Under the pieces are notes generated by a model, which had not been told where the DNA came from, ran no database searches, and saw nothing but the letters and a program-made list of their open reading frames with translations. A program made the position numbers and the translations under genes. Below, in pieces: positions 32,857-44,910 of a stretch of DNA of 64,000 bases. This stretch comes from Hippasteria phrygiana (taxonomy: Eukaryota; Echinodermata; Asteroidea; Valvatida; Goniasteridae). Each line of letters opens with the position of its first letter. The first letter of the stretch is position 1. The DNA lies in NCBI GenBank assembly GCA_037893225.1, contig JAZGUH010000768.1:62001-126000 (forward strand). Direction: 5' to 3'.

Positions 32857-35800
32857 ATGACGAGCGCGGAGAACAGCGAGTCTTTCGATCTGGCCACGGC
32901 CCACTTCAGCCCCGATACCGTTGCTATCGTGACCGGCTCGGCAGAGGGCATCGGAAAGGCGTTTGTCGAGGTGATGCTCCAGAAAGGAGTCAAGGTACTA
33001 GACCTCCAGTATATGCTCCAGATTGTGTGTGGGCCTAAGAAAGAACCTTTCCTGGAAACAACAGGCGAACCTTTTCATTTCTTTTCATTTTCGTTGTTTA
33101 TGTTTAATGACAATGACATCTACTATTAAGCTATTTTACAATTTGTTCTTCTTTTTTCTCAAGGGTGTATGCATAGCCGACATCAACGAAACAAAAGGAA
33201 AGGAAACTCTGAACGAATTTAAGAAATACGGGGAAGATAAAGTCATCTTTGTCAAGTGTGACATCACGTCAGAAGCGAATCTAGAGGGTAAGTTTGTGTT
33301 GAGAAGACAAAAACATCGTGAGTAAAAATCTCCGCAACAGAAAAGAGATCTCTCCTCTGGATAATTTAAGTTAAGACAATTTGCATTCCTTCGAATAAGA
33401 TATTTCTGGAAGATGACATCCCGCTTATGCGCAGGCGGCCTGCACTGGAAAAACAAAGTGCATAGTGTTAAATTCACACCGTGTGATCGGGTGGTTCAAT
33501 AATAGATACCACTGGGTGTTGATTTGACACCGGTATTTTCAGGATGTTGTCGTCCTGTGATATCTCAAGACTTCATCACCCTGAGCTAAATTATTTCAGG
33601 AAGTAATAGGAAGTCGTCATCTGAACATTATTTTATGACCTCAACGAATCAGATCAGACGGCACTTCGAGAGCACCGTAGATTCCAGTACCCTATAGGAT
33701 GAGAATATTTAGTAAAAACATACATTATACGAAGTTTTTATGAATGTTGATTTTCGGACATCGACCTACGACGTGTTAACGTTTGATGGGTATTTTGACC
33801 TACATAAATAATGTTGCGGCATTATGCTTTGACGTTTTGAGGCCACATTACTGAATTCAGAATTCAGAATGAAACTGTAGAGTTGGCGCATTGTTATGTT
33901 GTAGTAATGTAGAAATTGTTGACTAAGAGTAGATTTGAACCGCCGACTTTTGTATAACCATACCGGCGCTCCATACCAGCTGGGCTATCTTGCCCTATGC
34001 TGGCGGTTTCGCAATATTAAAATTATCATTAACCGCAATATTTGTTTTGAATATGCCACAGATGTGTTCGCTAAGACCAAGGAAAGATTTGGCATGGTCA
34101 ATCTGGTGGTGAATAACGCTGGCGTACAAGATGAACAGAACTGGCGACTCTGTGTTAACGTGAACGTGGTAAGCACGCGCTCCGCCCCTCCCACAAATGT
34201 AACTAAATGGATGACTAAATAAACATCATGTATTAAAAATATTCTTTTTTGTCAGTTACTGTACCGAAACTCAGTGAAAAGAAAGCCACAATGACCTCTC
34301 GAAAATTTGTGATAGTAACCAAAGCAAATTCATGACCGGCGTGGAATTTGACCGCCCTTGCTTTGAGGAAACAATATCATTTGTTTTCCTTCTAACTTAG
34401 ATTAGTTATACGAGTTGTGGTATATTGTGAGGTGTGTAATAGATGCGTGCACCAAATGCCATGCCGTGGTTTCGGCTTGTCATTACCGAGCCATATTGCC
34501 TCTCATGTTCATACGCACGTCTGGTGTTTAACAACGCGGAACGGAAACTTTGTAAACTTGTAATTTTATTGCAGAAACACACCTGGCGTTGGACAATTCC
34601 TACTTCACTCATTCGTAACATTCCTATAACAATATTAGTATTGTTTACTGTTCTGCGAAACAGGTCAAACCTCATAGAATATACACGTCATTCCTTAGCA
34701 CGCATGACCTCATTCCACTCAACCTTTTACCAAGTTGTCTGCCTAATCTGTCTGTTCATGTCCATCTTAGCTGATGTATATTTTTGTTCCCTTATAAAAC
34801 TCACACGAGTCGGGCCTCTTATTAAACTAAACAAAACCAACCTCGATACAAATTTATTGAACACATGGGCGTATTTTTATGGTCTCACATAATGCGTCAT
34901 AATGTTTTGAAACTGTACCTCGTATGTCAACACCAAAGCCGGATATCTATGACTTCTAATTGGGGTGTAACATTTCAGGGCAAGTTTACATAGTAAAGAG
35001 TACCGTACACATTTTTGTTAGAGAGGTAATGTGATGGTAGCTACTTGCGCAGCCCCAGGGTTTGTTGAAGTGTGAACATCAACAGGGGATGGGAGTTGAA
35101 TTCCTGGTTGGACCACGACTAGGACTGGAGACGGGGCTGGTACAACAGTAGTTAAAATAAATCAAACCACTCAGGACAAAGTAGTTAGCAGCACCTGACA
35201 TCAATGGTTATTTATTGTAAGTACAATAACTAACTCCAAGAAACACCCTGTAATGAATACAGAATTTCAAAATACACCTATTTTACGCATACATGTACAT
35301 ATACATAACATTATTACACCACACTTCAATGCATGTACAGCAACACACATACTAATATTAATGGGAATTGTCATGTGAGCATAGATTCCGACGAGACATA
35401 GCCAAACACAAGGCAAAATTCACACAAAATCAACAATCTATAACTTGTATTTCAACTCACACAGTCCTGGATAATCAAGTAGGACACTCAGTAGGCTGTC
35501 CCACAAACTGTCCAATTTTAACAGACAGATGTGCTGAATTTATACTGGAGAAAGTTAAAGTTGTCGCTGGTGTTAAGTCACCAAAGCGCGGGAAAGCATA
35601 CCCGTCAAGTGAGGGCGCACTTGCTAGCGCGGGAAACATATCCGTTGAGTGAGGGCGCACTTGCGTCCACCACAGTAATACATGCAAGGGATTTCCCTCC
35701 CCCCCCTTTTTTTCAAAGGCGACGTAAGACCATGGAGTAAATAATACAAACGTGTTAGTTTTAATTCTTTACGAAAGTCGATTCGATACTACACGGTTGT

Positions 35801-38800
35801 ATTCATTTGGTTATTCGGTTTGTCATGATGATGATAAAACTTTGTGGAGTGTGGTACTTGGGGTGTAGCAGTCCCGTATAACTATTTGGTGTTTCTTTTT
35901 TTTTTAGACGGGAACATTATCGGCTACATACACTGCGCTGAAACACATGAGTCTTGACGAAGGCAGCGAAGGAGGCATGATTATCAATATCGCGTCCGTT
36001 GCAGGTGAGTGCATGCAACAGTCGTCGGTGTAATAGAGCAGCCGTCGGTGTACATGAATAACTTTTCGGCCAATGTAATGATATATCGGTGCTGTGGGTC
36101 ACGTGTCACATACCTGTACGCTTAAACTGTACCAAACCCAAGGATGCATGCATTCAGTGCCAACTTTTGCTGACCCTGGGTTAAATGCTGTACAGCTCCC
36201 CAAGACTTAAACTACAACTACGTGTCTGTAACTAGCAAGCTAACAGTATTGCCCAACTCGGAGATATAACGGCAATATCTAAAGTCTAAAATATTTTATA
36301 TTTTTTTTCACTTTGTTTTAAAAGTCCTCTTATAACAAAACGCCCTGATACATGCAAGGACGTTTGGTTAATCCCGGCTTCTGCGTATTGACGATGCTAT
36401 TTTTGTTTCCTTATTTCCCGCCATTTTTGCAGGTCTTTCCCCGATCCCGTACATGCCAACGTATGCCGCGTCCAAACACGCAGTCATCGGCTTGACCAAA
36501 TCCATCATGGTGAATTTCCTTTTTTGTTTTGGCTGTCGGTCTTCTCTATGTGAACGACTGGGCGCTAGACACTGACTAGTCTAGCGACGGACCCCTTTAG
36601 TCTGTCTTACCCTATACAGCAATGTGAATGATAGATTGATCGGAGGATGAGGTCAAATTGTTCATTATTTACTGAGTCATACTTTGCAAAATGCATAGGC
36701 GTAGCAAGGTCATTTTTATTGGAGGGGGGGGGGGGGGTGGGGGAGGGGGGTAAACGTAAAAAAGGGCACCTGATATATCCATGCTGAGAGGTAGACAGGG
36801 ATTTTTTACAGATCAAAAAGGGAGCGGGGACATAATTTTCCTGCTGTTTAAAGTGGACATTTTACGGAAAATAGTACAAATATATATGCTTCACAATTAT
36901 TTACAATTAAATAACATTTAATTTTTTCGAATTATGCTGCAACCCTGGGAGGGGCATTTTTTTAGACACCCTGTATAAGATCTGAATGGCCCATTGGCTG
37001 TGAGAAGTGAAAAAACATTCGCTATATAACCACTTCTTGATCAATAGATTTGTTTTGAAAGACATGCAATTTAATTTAAAATTTAAATTTAAAAAATTGC
37101 TGTCATTAACATTAAATTGCAAAAAATAAACCTAATGTACAATTTCTGTTACAAAACAACTCATGTACTTTTTAGTAACTCTATTTTATTTATTTTATTT
37201 AATTCAACATGCAACAACGCAAGCGCCAATTACAGGATGTGTGATGAGGGCACCAGAAGCACCGGGGCAAACCCTACTCTTTCATGACAGGTGCTCTGGG
37301 TTCTTTTACGTGCACTGATCCCATAGAGACCTCCAGCTTAACGTCCTATCCGAAGGACGTGACCCTTTGAGATGAATAAGGGCATGTCGTGCCCCAGAAC
37401 AATTAATGCACTATTTCTAAGCTAGCAAGCTTTGTGGGGCCTTTGATGGGTAACTGCATGATATGAGTGGGCCCCATACAGTTTTGGCCGATTGGGCCCC
37501 ATACAGTTTTGGCCGATTGGGCCCCATACAGTTTTGGCCGATGGGGCCCACTTGGGTGTTAAATGGGCTAGCCCAAACCTGCCCAAAAGGGTCCTACAAT
37601 AGTTACCAGGCACGCTACATTGTGTGGTTTCCCATCCAAGTACTGCCTGCAATTAACGTTGCTTAACTTTAGTAATGCGCCACTTGCTCTTCCACTGAGC
37701 CAACAATTGTTATTATTTTGAACAACGAGAGTGTTTGAATCCAGCTCCCTCCATATCCACACTTCGACCGCAGTGCATTGGAAAGGGCATAGATTCATAT
37801 AGAGTACCGAAGTGATGACGTCAATCAATGCAATGTTTGGAACCAGAATACATTCTAAACTGCATGTGTTTGGAACCAGTTGCCGCGGCAACTGACGTCA
37901 GACTTCGGTACTCTATTGTTTGTACAGCTTATGGCCAGCTACGTACTCTTAACAATTTAGGGAAAATTATGCAGTGATGTTGCCAAGGATTTTCACTGGG
38001 GACTGCATGGCAACAGCATTTTAAGTGAGGGCCCGGGGCACCAGCCTTCGCAACTGGCTGTGGCAAGGAGGGCACCAGCATTTTTAGTGGGGATACAGGG
38101 GGCACCAGAATGTTTAGTGAGAGCACAGGGAAACAAAAATTTTCAGTGGGGGCACTGAGGGAACTAATATTTTTCAGTGGGGGCACTGGGGGAACTAACA
38201 TTTTTCAGTGAGGGCACACTAGGGCCTGTTGCGGCGATTGTGTACTTCGGGCCCCGTTCATAGGCATAGCAAGGTCATTTCTATTTGGGGGGGGGGGGGG
38301 GGGGGGGGGGGGTTGAGGGTAGACGTGAAAAAGGGCACTCGATATATCGGGGCCACAGGGGGCACTAACACTTTTTAGGGCACAGGGGGCACTAACATTT
38401 TTCAGTGGGGGCACAGGGGTCACTATAATTTCCAGTAAGGGCACACTAGGGCCAGCAGCATGAAGGAAAGTATTTTAATGTTGCGTCGATTGTGTACTTA
38501 CGGGCTCCGTTCCTATAGCTTGCGACATTAAACACAGGTATGTCGTAGATACATGTAGAGGGCAGGGTTTTGATTTTGTGTGGGACGGAAATTTTGGGGT
38601 AAAAAAAAAATATAAAAAAAATAAAGGAACACTCTGGAAATATTGGGGGGGGGGGGGGGGGGGGGGTGTCAATACCCCCTTACCCCCCCCCCCCCCCGCT
38701 GGCTACGCCTATGAAATGGTGTTTAATATATTATACATTGATTGCCTCTTTCCTTCACAAGACCGCATTATTGTAGTTTCCTAGCGCAACCTATAGTTAG

Positions 38801-40096
38801 AAAACAAAATATTTTCATAAAGACGCCGCGAATACATTTGCTATACGGTGTGCTGGGAAGTATGTTTTTTTCGCTAAATCTCGTTGGATTTGGGGTCATC
38901 AGTAATTGGTACAAAATGCGAACCTGCACTCAATGTGCCATATACATTATGCGACTCGGATATCGCTTGCATAGGTCCAAAATTGTCCGGAGTAAAAAAT
39001 CATGGGCAAAAAACCCCCAGAAATTGACGGAATGTAAAATGGCCAACACAGGACAAGATAGCTCAGCTGGTAGAGGGCCGTAAACCGGAGGTCGTGGGTC
39101 ACTTCCTTAATCTGTTAATTTCGCGGTTTACTCTTTAAAAGCATCCATCTTGATTCTCCCGCCGCAGGCCCACCCTTGCACCAAGGTGAAGGGTATCACC
39201 ATGGGGGCGCTGTGCCCTGCATTCGTGGACACCAACATGATCAAGGAGGAACGGGTCATCCTACGGTGTGACGCAGACAGACCCATCGCAAGGGGTATCA
39301 TTGCAAAGGTCGGCGTACTGACGTAAGTGTGCAGAACCCGATTTAATTAATACGCAAAACGCATCCTTGTTTCCCATGGGTGCGATCTTGCCGAACAATT
39401 TAATTCCACAGCATGCCTTGCGCGGTGCACTCGCATTCATGCTACGGAGACAAGGATTGAAATGGCAGTGATGTAGTCGAGGCCATCACAAGGCCACACA
39501 AGACCCTGCAAGGCCAGCAAAAGGCCAGCACAAGACCAGCAGTCTTAATCCAAGTCTCAAGCTATTCAAATGAGCTGTAATAGAAGCATTCCTTTGTCAT
39601 GGTTTATGCCTGTTACTTGTGCCTGTTGCAAGCTTGCCTGTTGCAAGCTTGCCTGTTGCAAGCTGGCCTTGTGCCTGGCCTTGTGCCTGGCCTTGTGCCT
39701 GGCCTTGTGCCTGGCCTTGTGCCTGGCCTTGTGCCTGGCCTTGTGCCTGGCCTTGTGCCTGGCCTTGTGCCTGGCCTTGTGCCTGGCCTTGTGCCTGGCC
39801 TTGTGCCTGGCCTTGTGCCTGGCCTTGTGCCTGGCCTTGTGCCTGGCCTTGTGCCTGGCCTTGTGCCTGGCCTTGTGCCTGGCCTTGTGCCTGGCCTTGT
39901 GCCTGGCCTCGACTACAACAATGTAAAATGGTGCTATTTTCAGGCGTTTTTAACCTTTCTTTTTGTGTGTGCGTTTCTCGCCAGGGTGTCAGAGGTCACG
40001 GACGCTTTCTTGACCCTTGTCCTTGATAAAGCGTGGGCGGGAAAAATCATGAAGATCAGCAAGGCAACTGGAATACAAGAGTCGCCAATCATGTGA
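32857..40096 (+). CDS. 15-hydroxyprostaglandin dehydrogenase-like SDR, copy B
   Basis: Classical SDR of 269 residues, nearly identical to copy A. Exons: 32857-32994, 33164-33287, 34062-34168, 35908-36004, 36433-36509, 39168-39322 and 39985-40096, all with intact GT-AG borders and phases. Cofactor motif, NNAG, Ser153, Tyr166 and Lys170 are all present. Differences from A: Gly143Ser, Thr147Met and Trp214Arg. Introns 3, 5 and 6 are enlarged to 1.7, 2.7 and 0.66 kb by a solo LTR, a 2-kb TIR element and a MITE with a 12-bp minisatellite. The gene is thus 7.2 kb against 4.1 kb in A and C, yet coding capacity is kept. Whether the larger introns lower expression is unknown. Confidence 0.92.
33917..33994 (-). 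repeat. tRNA-like SINE remnant in dehydrogenase B intron 2
   Basis: Counterpart of 12965-13040. On the minus strand a box-A-like TAGCCCAGCTGGTATGGAGC is followed by GTCGGCGGTTCAAATC (box B). Confidence 0.5.
35030..35674. mobile_element. Probable solo LTR in dehydrogenase B intron 3
   Basis: A 645-bp insertion absent from A and C. It begins TGTGATGG and ends CCACCACA (TG...CA with short inverted ends), flanked by GTAA at 35026-35029 and 35675-35678. No coding sequence. The 3' part holds two GTGAGGGCGCACTTGC repeats. Size, TG...CA ends and a 4-bp duplication fit a solo LTR, but neither a primer-binding site nor internal region is present to prove it. Confidence 0.55.
37466..37552 (+). repeat. 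Minisatellite, ~26-bp unit
   Basis: Three tandem units of GGGCCCCATACAGTTTTGGC plus CGATT, inside the 2-kb TIR element. Confidence 0.8.
37624..37712 (-). repeat. 5S rRNA-derived SINE fragment with tRNA-like box A
   Basis: On the minus strand, GGCTCAGTGGAAGAGCAAG (a tRNA box A) is followed by TTAAGCAACG and then GCAGTACTTGGATGGGAAAC. The latter matches the internal promoter region and 3' part of eukaryotic 5S rRNA (AAGCAGGGTCGGGCC / AGTACTTGGATGGGAGACC). This is consistent with a SINE3-type or chimeric tRNA-5S SINE. It lies within the 2-kb TIR element. Confidence 0.6.
38030..38450 (+). repeat. Diverged minisatellite, ~30-40-bp unit
   Basis: Repeated GGGGGCACTNGGGG / AACTAACATTTTTCAGTG phrases, interrupted by an internal transposon-end-like sequence and a poly-G run (38287-38312). 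Inside the 2-kb TIR element. Confidence 0.7.
39050..39106 (+). repeat. tRNA-like SINE remnant in dehydrogenase B intron 5
   Basis: Counterpart of 15374-15430, with GATAGCTCAGCTGGTAGAGG and GGAGGTCGTGGGTCAC. Confidence 0.5.
39466..39925. mobile_element. MITE with internal 12-bp minisatellite, dehydrogenase B intron 6
   Basis: Left end CAGTGATGTAGTCGAGGCC and an inverted right end GGCCTCGACTACAACAATG are bounded by AAATGG (39460-39465 and 39926-39931). Copy A has a single AAATGG. Inside, at about 39665-39908, the 12-mer GGCCTTGTGCCT is repeated about 20 times without visible variation; before it lie three TTGCAAGCTTGCCTG units. The three long plus-strand ORFs across the array (LCLALCLA, PGLVPGLV, AWPCAWPC) are artefacts of a period divisible by three. 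Confidence 0.8.
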
Positions 40097-40509
40097 TTTG
40101 CCTTTCCTATCTGCGAGACCAAACCGAACGGGAAAGAAACGATCCGAAAATTGGCTCATGCATGGAGGTAGCTTCAAAATCAATCTAAATACCTCAGTTT
40201 AGTTATCCTATTCGCCGAGAGCCTATAACGTGGGGGTGCTTAGTGTAGTCACGAAGGTTTGGCTCGTTCCTAAGCGCATATTCACAGGTCATGAATGATT
40301 ATTACAGCAAGTTTTGTTCGCATCACGACACGCGGGTTGGTGGTTGAAACAGACACAAGTTAATTTTGTCACATTGTACATGTCAAACTGTGTGTGCTGT
40401 CCGGAGTGTCAACTATGCATTATGACAACGGACTGGTATGTATAGGCCTACTATGTACACGCAGCGCTAAGTTTAAGTTTAAAAGCCGCCAACAGGTATT
40501 TAAAATGGA

Positions 40510-40515
40510 AATAAA
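40510..40515 (+). terminator. Putative poly(A) signal of dehydrogenase B
   Basis: AATAAA in GGAAATAAAAGTGTGC, about 414 bp after the stop codon, as in A and C. Confidence 0.45.
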
Positions 40516-40758
40516 AGTGTGCTAAAGCCGTACTGACTGTAGTTTCCAACAGAACTAATTTCCAATTCCTTCCACCACCCAGGTTTTTTCCTCATATATT
40601 CTGCGGTCTTTATGTGTATCCACGTACATGAAAATTATATACAAGCTCAACACGAAGCCGCTTCGATCCAGGGGCCAATGGAGCTGAAAAGTCCTTGGTA
40701 AAACCAGGATTATCAACCAAATTATCATGTGATGTAGAGACAAATCCGACGTGCAAAA

Positions 40759-40943
40759 TTAGAAGCCATTTTTGGGTACCCAATCGAGCGGTACCATACA
40801 CGCGCGCTCGTCATACGCGCGCACTCATTGCGCCTTTGACCAATAGGATTGCCAAAGTAAACACGCGCCTCAAAAGTAAGAACGCGTATGACGCGCGCGC
40901 GAGCGCAGTACCGCCCGATTGGGTACCCAAAGATGGCTTCTAA
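40759..40943. mobile_element. GC-rich foldback MITE (185 bp)
   Basis: Arms of about 60 bp start TTAGAAGCCATTTTTGGGTA and end TACCCAAAGATGGCTTCTAA. They are rich in GCGCGC and ACGCGT around a central GACCAATAGGATTG loop. B-specific; no ORF of its own. Confidence 0.7.
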
Positions 40944-41246
40944 GGCCAACAAAAAATAATTAGTTGGTTGTCCTCGACCGCCCGCCCCTATTTTTCGGCC
41001 CGCGCCAAAAAAGTGGGTTCTTTTTCAAAATTTTTTTTTTTCAATTGTATCCCAAAACTCGAATTGATTTCGCTGGTTGATTCGTTCCAATCTCGTTTCC
41101 ATCTCTATTTTGTTATTTGTAATGCACAAACACGACCCTACCTTTTACTCCAGAGTTTGAAAGTTCATATTCTGGTATCAGTGTGTGACTTCGCACAATA
41201 AATACTCGATGGAAATACACGCGGTACAGAAATACACAAATGCAGC

Positions 41247-41423
41247 GTGGCCACTCATAAATTTCAAATTCCCAAGATTCATCCAGTAAAATTCCCCAAA
41301 ATTCCCAAGGCGATGGGAAAACACTGTGCAAAGAGCGTCGGAATAAGCACTTTGCGCATGTGCAATCCATATTTTCCAACCAAAATTCCCAAGATCTTGG
41401 GAAAAATCCCAAGGAGTGGCCAC
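41247..41423. mobile_element. Short TIR element (177 bp)
   Basis: GTGGCCACTC at the left and GAGTGGCCAC at the right, with internal AAATTCCCAAG repeats and a CCCAAGATCTTGGG dyad. B-specific. No clear target-site duplication. Confidence 0.45.
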
Positions 41424-42522
41424 AGTTCACACATGTATAACGCACGAGGCTAAAATGTTATGAAAATCGATTTTTTAGAAATATATTTATGAAAAGATAT
41501 AATCTCAACATTTTTCTAATTATATTCTTTAATCACTATATATTTTAATATTTAGTTTGGAATTTTGTTGTTGTATATTTACACAAACGATTAAATAATA
41601 AATATTCAAACAAAAAAATTCATCAACTGAACGTGCATGCACCGGGGAAGCCAAGATGGCGTCTTTAATACACGCTCAGCATTCATTGCAAACTGGGTGT
41701 AAAAGTCTTGTTTGATTGTATGTGCAGTGTGGCTACCACATCGAAACTTCGTGAGGTTTTTGGTCGAATGTTGAGCCAGCTCAAATACAGCTGAAACACA
41801 CAAAGGTCGCGTCCACCAAAAAGTGGTCCATAGAGTGACATTGAGCCCCAGGAGACAGTGTCAGCACTGGCAGCCTTAGGGCTACGGTATGTGTTGTGCG
41901 GATGGAGTGAAGGACCCGGAGGCCATATTAAACTGTTTATCGGCCTAACAACATTTGTGTGTTTGTTTTACTTTGTGTATGGTTTAAAGTTGGACTTTTG
42001 CCTAATTTTGCTCGTTGGATTAATCTATAGGCCTATTGCTTGTGACTGGTATCCACCCCAGCTGGTTTTAGTTTAGCATGAAAATCACATGGGGTTTGAC
42101 TGGTAACTTGTTGTTACTAAGCAAGATTTTTTGCGTAAGCAAATGATTTTTGCCTGAGCAAATTTTTGTGCTGAGCAGCGCCATGAAATTGGCGCCATCA
42201 ACGTTGAGTTTGAAGAAAATATACGGCTATGTATATTCCATTTCATTGTAATTGAAACTTTTGTATCATTTTAATAAACATCTCAGGTTTAATCTGTAGA
42301 CAGATCTTTTTAGCTAATGCTGCAGGGAATGTCTGAAAGTTAAATAGATATAACAATAGTGACCTCTCCCTTTTGTTTTATAACGACATGGGTGATGCAT
42401 CTGTTAATATATTTTGCTAATGAACAGGTTATACATGTATGTAGGATGTGTTTTTATATACAGAACAAATGAAAATTGGAAAAGTCACTCCAAAAACCCT
42501 GCCATTTGGAAACTCTTCTCTA

Positions 42523-43007
42523 AGGCTGAGTTCGGGCGTGTTGTTCTTGTTTGCTCAGGAACAACTCGTGTCTTCGTTTGTGTTCCGGCCGCTCGAACGC
42601 CAAAGAACGTCCGATAGCCAAGAGCGTCATGTATCGCTGGTAACTACGCAAAATGTAATGGCTGCGCCCATGTACGTTATTCAAGCATTCGTTTTAAAAA
42701 CCTGAATTTCAGACGCAAAATAATTTAACGGAAGCACAATATTTAGACTGCATTTTCCCCTAGTTTGTTCAGAAAACGTTTGGAAGGGAATTTTAGGCAA
42801 CATTACGCCGACTTTCCTGCTTCGTCAAATCATCCGCCATCTTTGGTCGTCTTCTACGTCGCGTCAAATTACGTCATATTCTTGTAAACCCCGACTGGTA
42901 GGTGGTGTGTGATCTTGTTCCGAGTGCAATGTTCGCGGGTCGCGTTCCCGCGTTCGAGCGCAAGAACAAGGAACTCGTGTTAAGAACAGACCGCCCGAAC
43001 TCAGCCT
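42523..43007. mobile_element. TA-flanked MITE, complete copy
   Basis: Begins AGGCTGAGTTCGGGCG and ends CGCCCGAACTCAGCCT beside TA. Subterminal GTTCTTG/CAAGAAC words are inverted as well. Copy C (about 59280) reads straight through as CTCTTCTCTAAAGTGAAAGC, the empty site. Copy A keeps only the left part (17085-about 17380), ended by a deletion. Confidence 0.7.
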
Positions 43008-44910
43008 ATTGTGAAAGCAGAAATGGAATTTAATATTTGCCATTTGTTTCCACTGTGATATTTTGCGTGCCACACTGCACTACACACCATGCAAATTTGC
43101 CCAAGGTACCGGTACGTACTTGGTTGAGATAACTATAGATATATCATAACAAACTTTCCATATTATCAAAACGTCGAAGGTATAGGCCTACATGTATGTT
43201 ATGACACTATGAACCCCTTTTTAAATAGAGTAGGATGTGATTTTGGACCCCCGTTGTTAAAATCACATCCTCTTAATCCTCATGTCCATTTTGAATAGGA
43301 AATCACATCCAAGGGATTCACAGTGTGAATCAGTAGTGAAATTCTCTGCTATTTTGAAGGTTACTTGCAACATTTGCTTTTGCTGTAATTTTCAGAAGTA
43401 AATGGATTTGGGGGTTAGTATTTTATAGGGTGCTAGGAAATACTGAAACACTGACCCGTTAAAAGTTTTGTGTGCATAGATGCTGGGGAAACCGTAGTCT
43501 TTGTAGAGAACCAAAAAAGATCTGTTCTATATAGTAGTCTGGTTCCCTGACCATACGTTAGACAAAACGGAGCAATTTATAGACGTCAGGGAATTATCAG
43601 GTCGGGGAACTAGACTATTTCCAACGATTGTCGGTCAACAATCGTTGGAAAACGATATAAATGTCCACTTTTCCTGAAAACGACAGCACACCATGTACCA
43701 TTACTTTACAGGATGCCTCGAGACTGCTGTTTACTTTCAGTCCAGTACGATATTTTGTAATAATTCAGTAGTTTTGTTCTTTGATGTTTGCAAATGATGT
43801 ATACTACGTTTAATCTAACACTGTGGTTTTTACAGTGTTTCTCCGTGATTCCAAGCCCGTCTCATTCACCCCCCCCCCCCCTCCCTTCTTACTCCCTTAT
43901 TCACAGCAGCCATCTTTTGAGGTAAACGCCTTAATTTGTTACCGTTGGACAGGCATGGGTCAACCTTTTGTGTTGACATTGTTACGGAATTTGAATGACA
44001 TGCCTTTAAGATGGCCGCTACGTAGACCGTTTTCAAGCGTCGTCGTCATGGACCCCGCGCATCGTGTTGTGATACCCAGCACGATATGGGGCATAGGGGT
44101 ACCCCCCCCCCCTTGCCCCCCCCCCCCCCCCTTGCCCCCCCCCCCCCCCTTGTCCATATACCATATACACACTTCAGACTATTGTTACCCAACACATCCC
44201 TCAAAGATTTCTGAAAAGAATTCTGGGAACACAATGACCAACACAAAAGAGGGTGGGGGGTCTCTTTGCCCCATATCGTAATTCATAATGTGATACCAAT
44301 GAAATGCCGCGTGCGCACGCGTGGTTTTACACATGTACGATGATATTAACCATTATGTGGGCCGCCTTATAATTGAAGTGATCATCATACACATATAATT
44401 ATGTGTGTGTTGCATATGAACAGCGCCCCCAAGTTCAGAACAATCTTCCCCTGTCGGAATAAAGGAGAGGGGGTTGGGGGGGGGGGGGGGGGGGGGCTCA
44501 TGGACATCCGTAAATGTGCTCCATTCTGCTACTTTCGTGAGCCGACTCCTAAAAAAAATAGAATCGCGATTCCGATATTGTCGAATAGAGTGGACTTAAT
44601 TCTGCATGGAGTCGCAAAACCTGTTCAACAATTTAATTAACGTTGTTTTAACTTACAACACTGCACAACCGTATCGAATGAAGTATGAAAGGTTTCGTTC
44701 CAATTCCCAGTTTTTTTTGCCATATACTTGTTGGGAAGACTACTATACAGCCTTAAAGTTTTCATGTATGATATTTCTTCTTTCCAAGGCATGGACAGAG
44801 CTTACCGCTTGTGTCATTGAAATAGAGACGAAGACACCAAAACAGTCTTGTTTTATGTCATACGAACACACACAGTTTTGCCATGAAAAAGCAAAATCTC
44901 GCAGACTTAA

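Larger units (their letters stand above)
36694..38713. mobile_element. 2-kb TIR element in dehydrogenase B intron 5
   Basis: Begins CATAGGCGTAGCAAGG and ends GCTGGCTACGCCTATG, with 5-bp duplications AAATG at 36689-36693 and 38714-38718. Copies A and C have the single AAATG, i.e. the empty site. The termini are followed inward by poly-G. A second internal end-like sequence (CATAGGCATAGCAAGGTC, 38259) suggests nesting or a composite. The interior holds two minisatellites and a 5S-derived SINE fragment but no transposase, so the element is nonautonomous. Confidence 0.75.

Noticed and set aside
39570..40096. Three overlapping long ORFs of LCLA, PGLV or AWPC repeats
   Set aside because: They arise because a 12-bp minisatellite has a period divisible by three, so all frames stay open. 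The sequence is inside an intron MITE that is absent from A and C.
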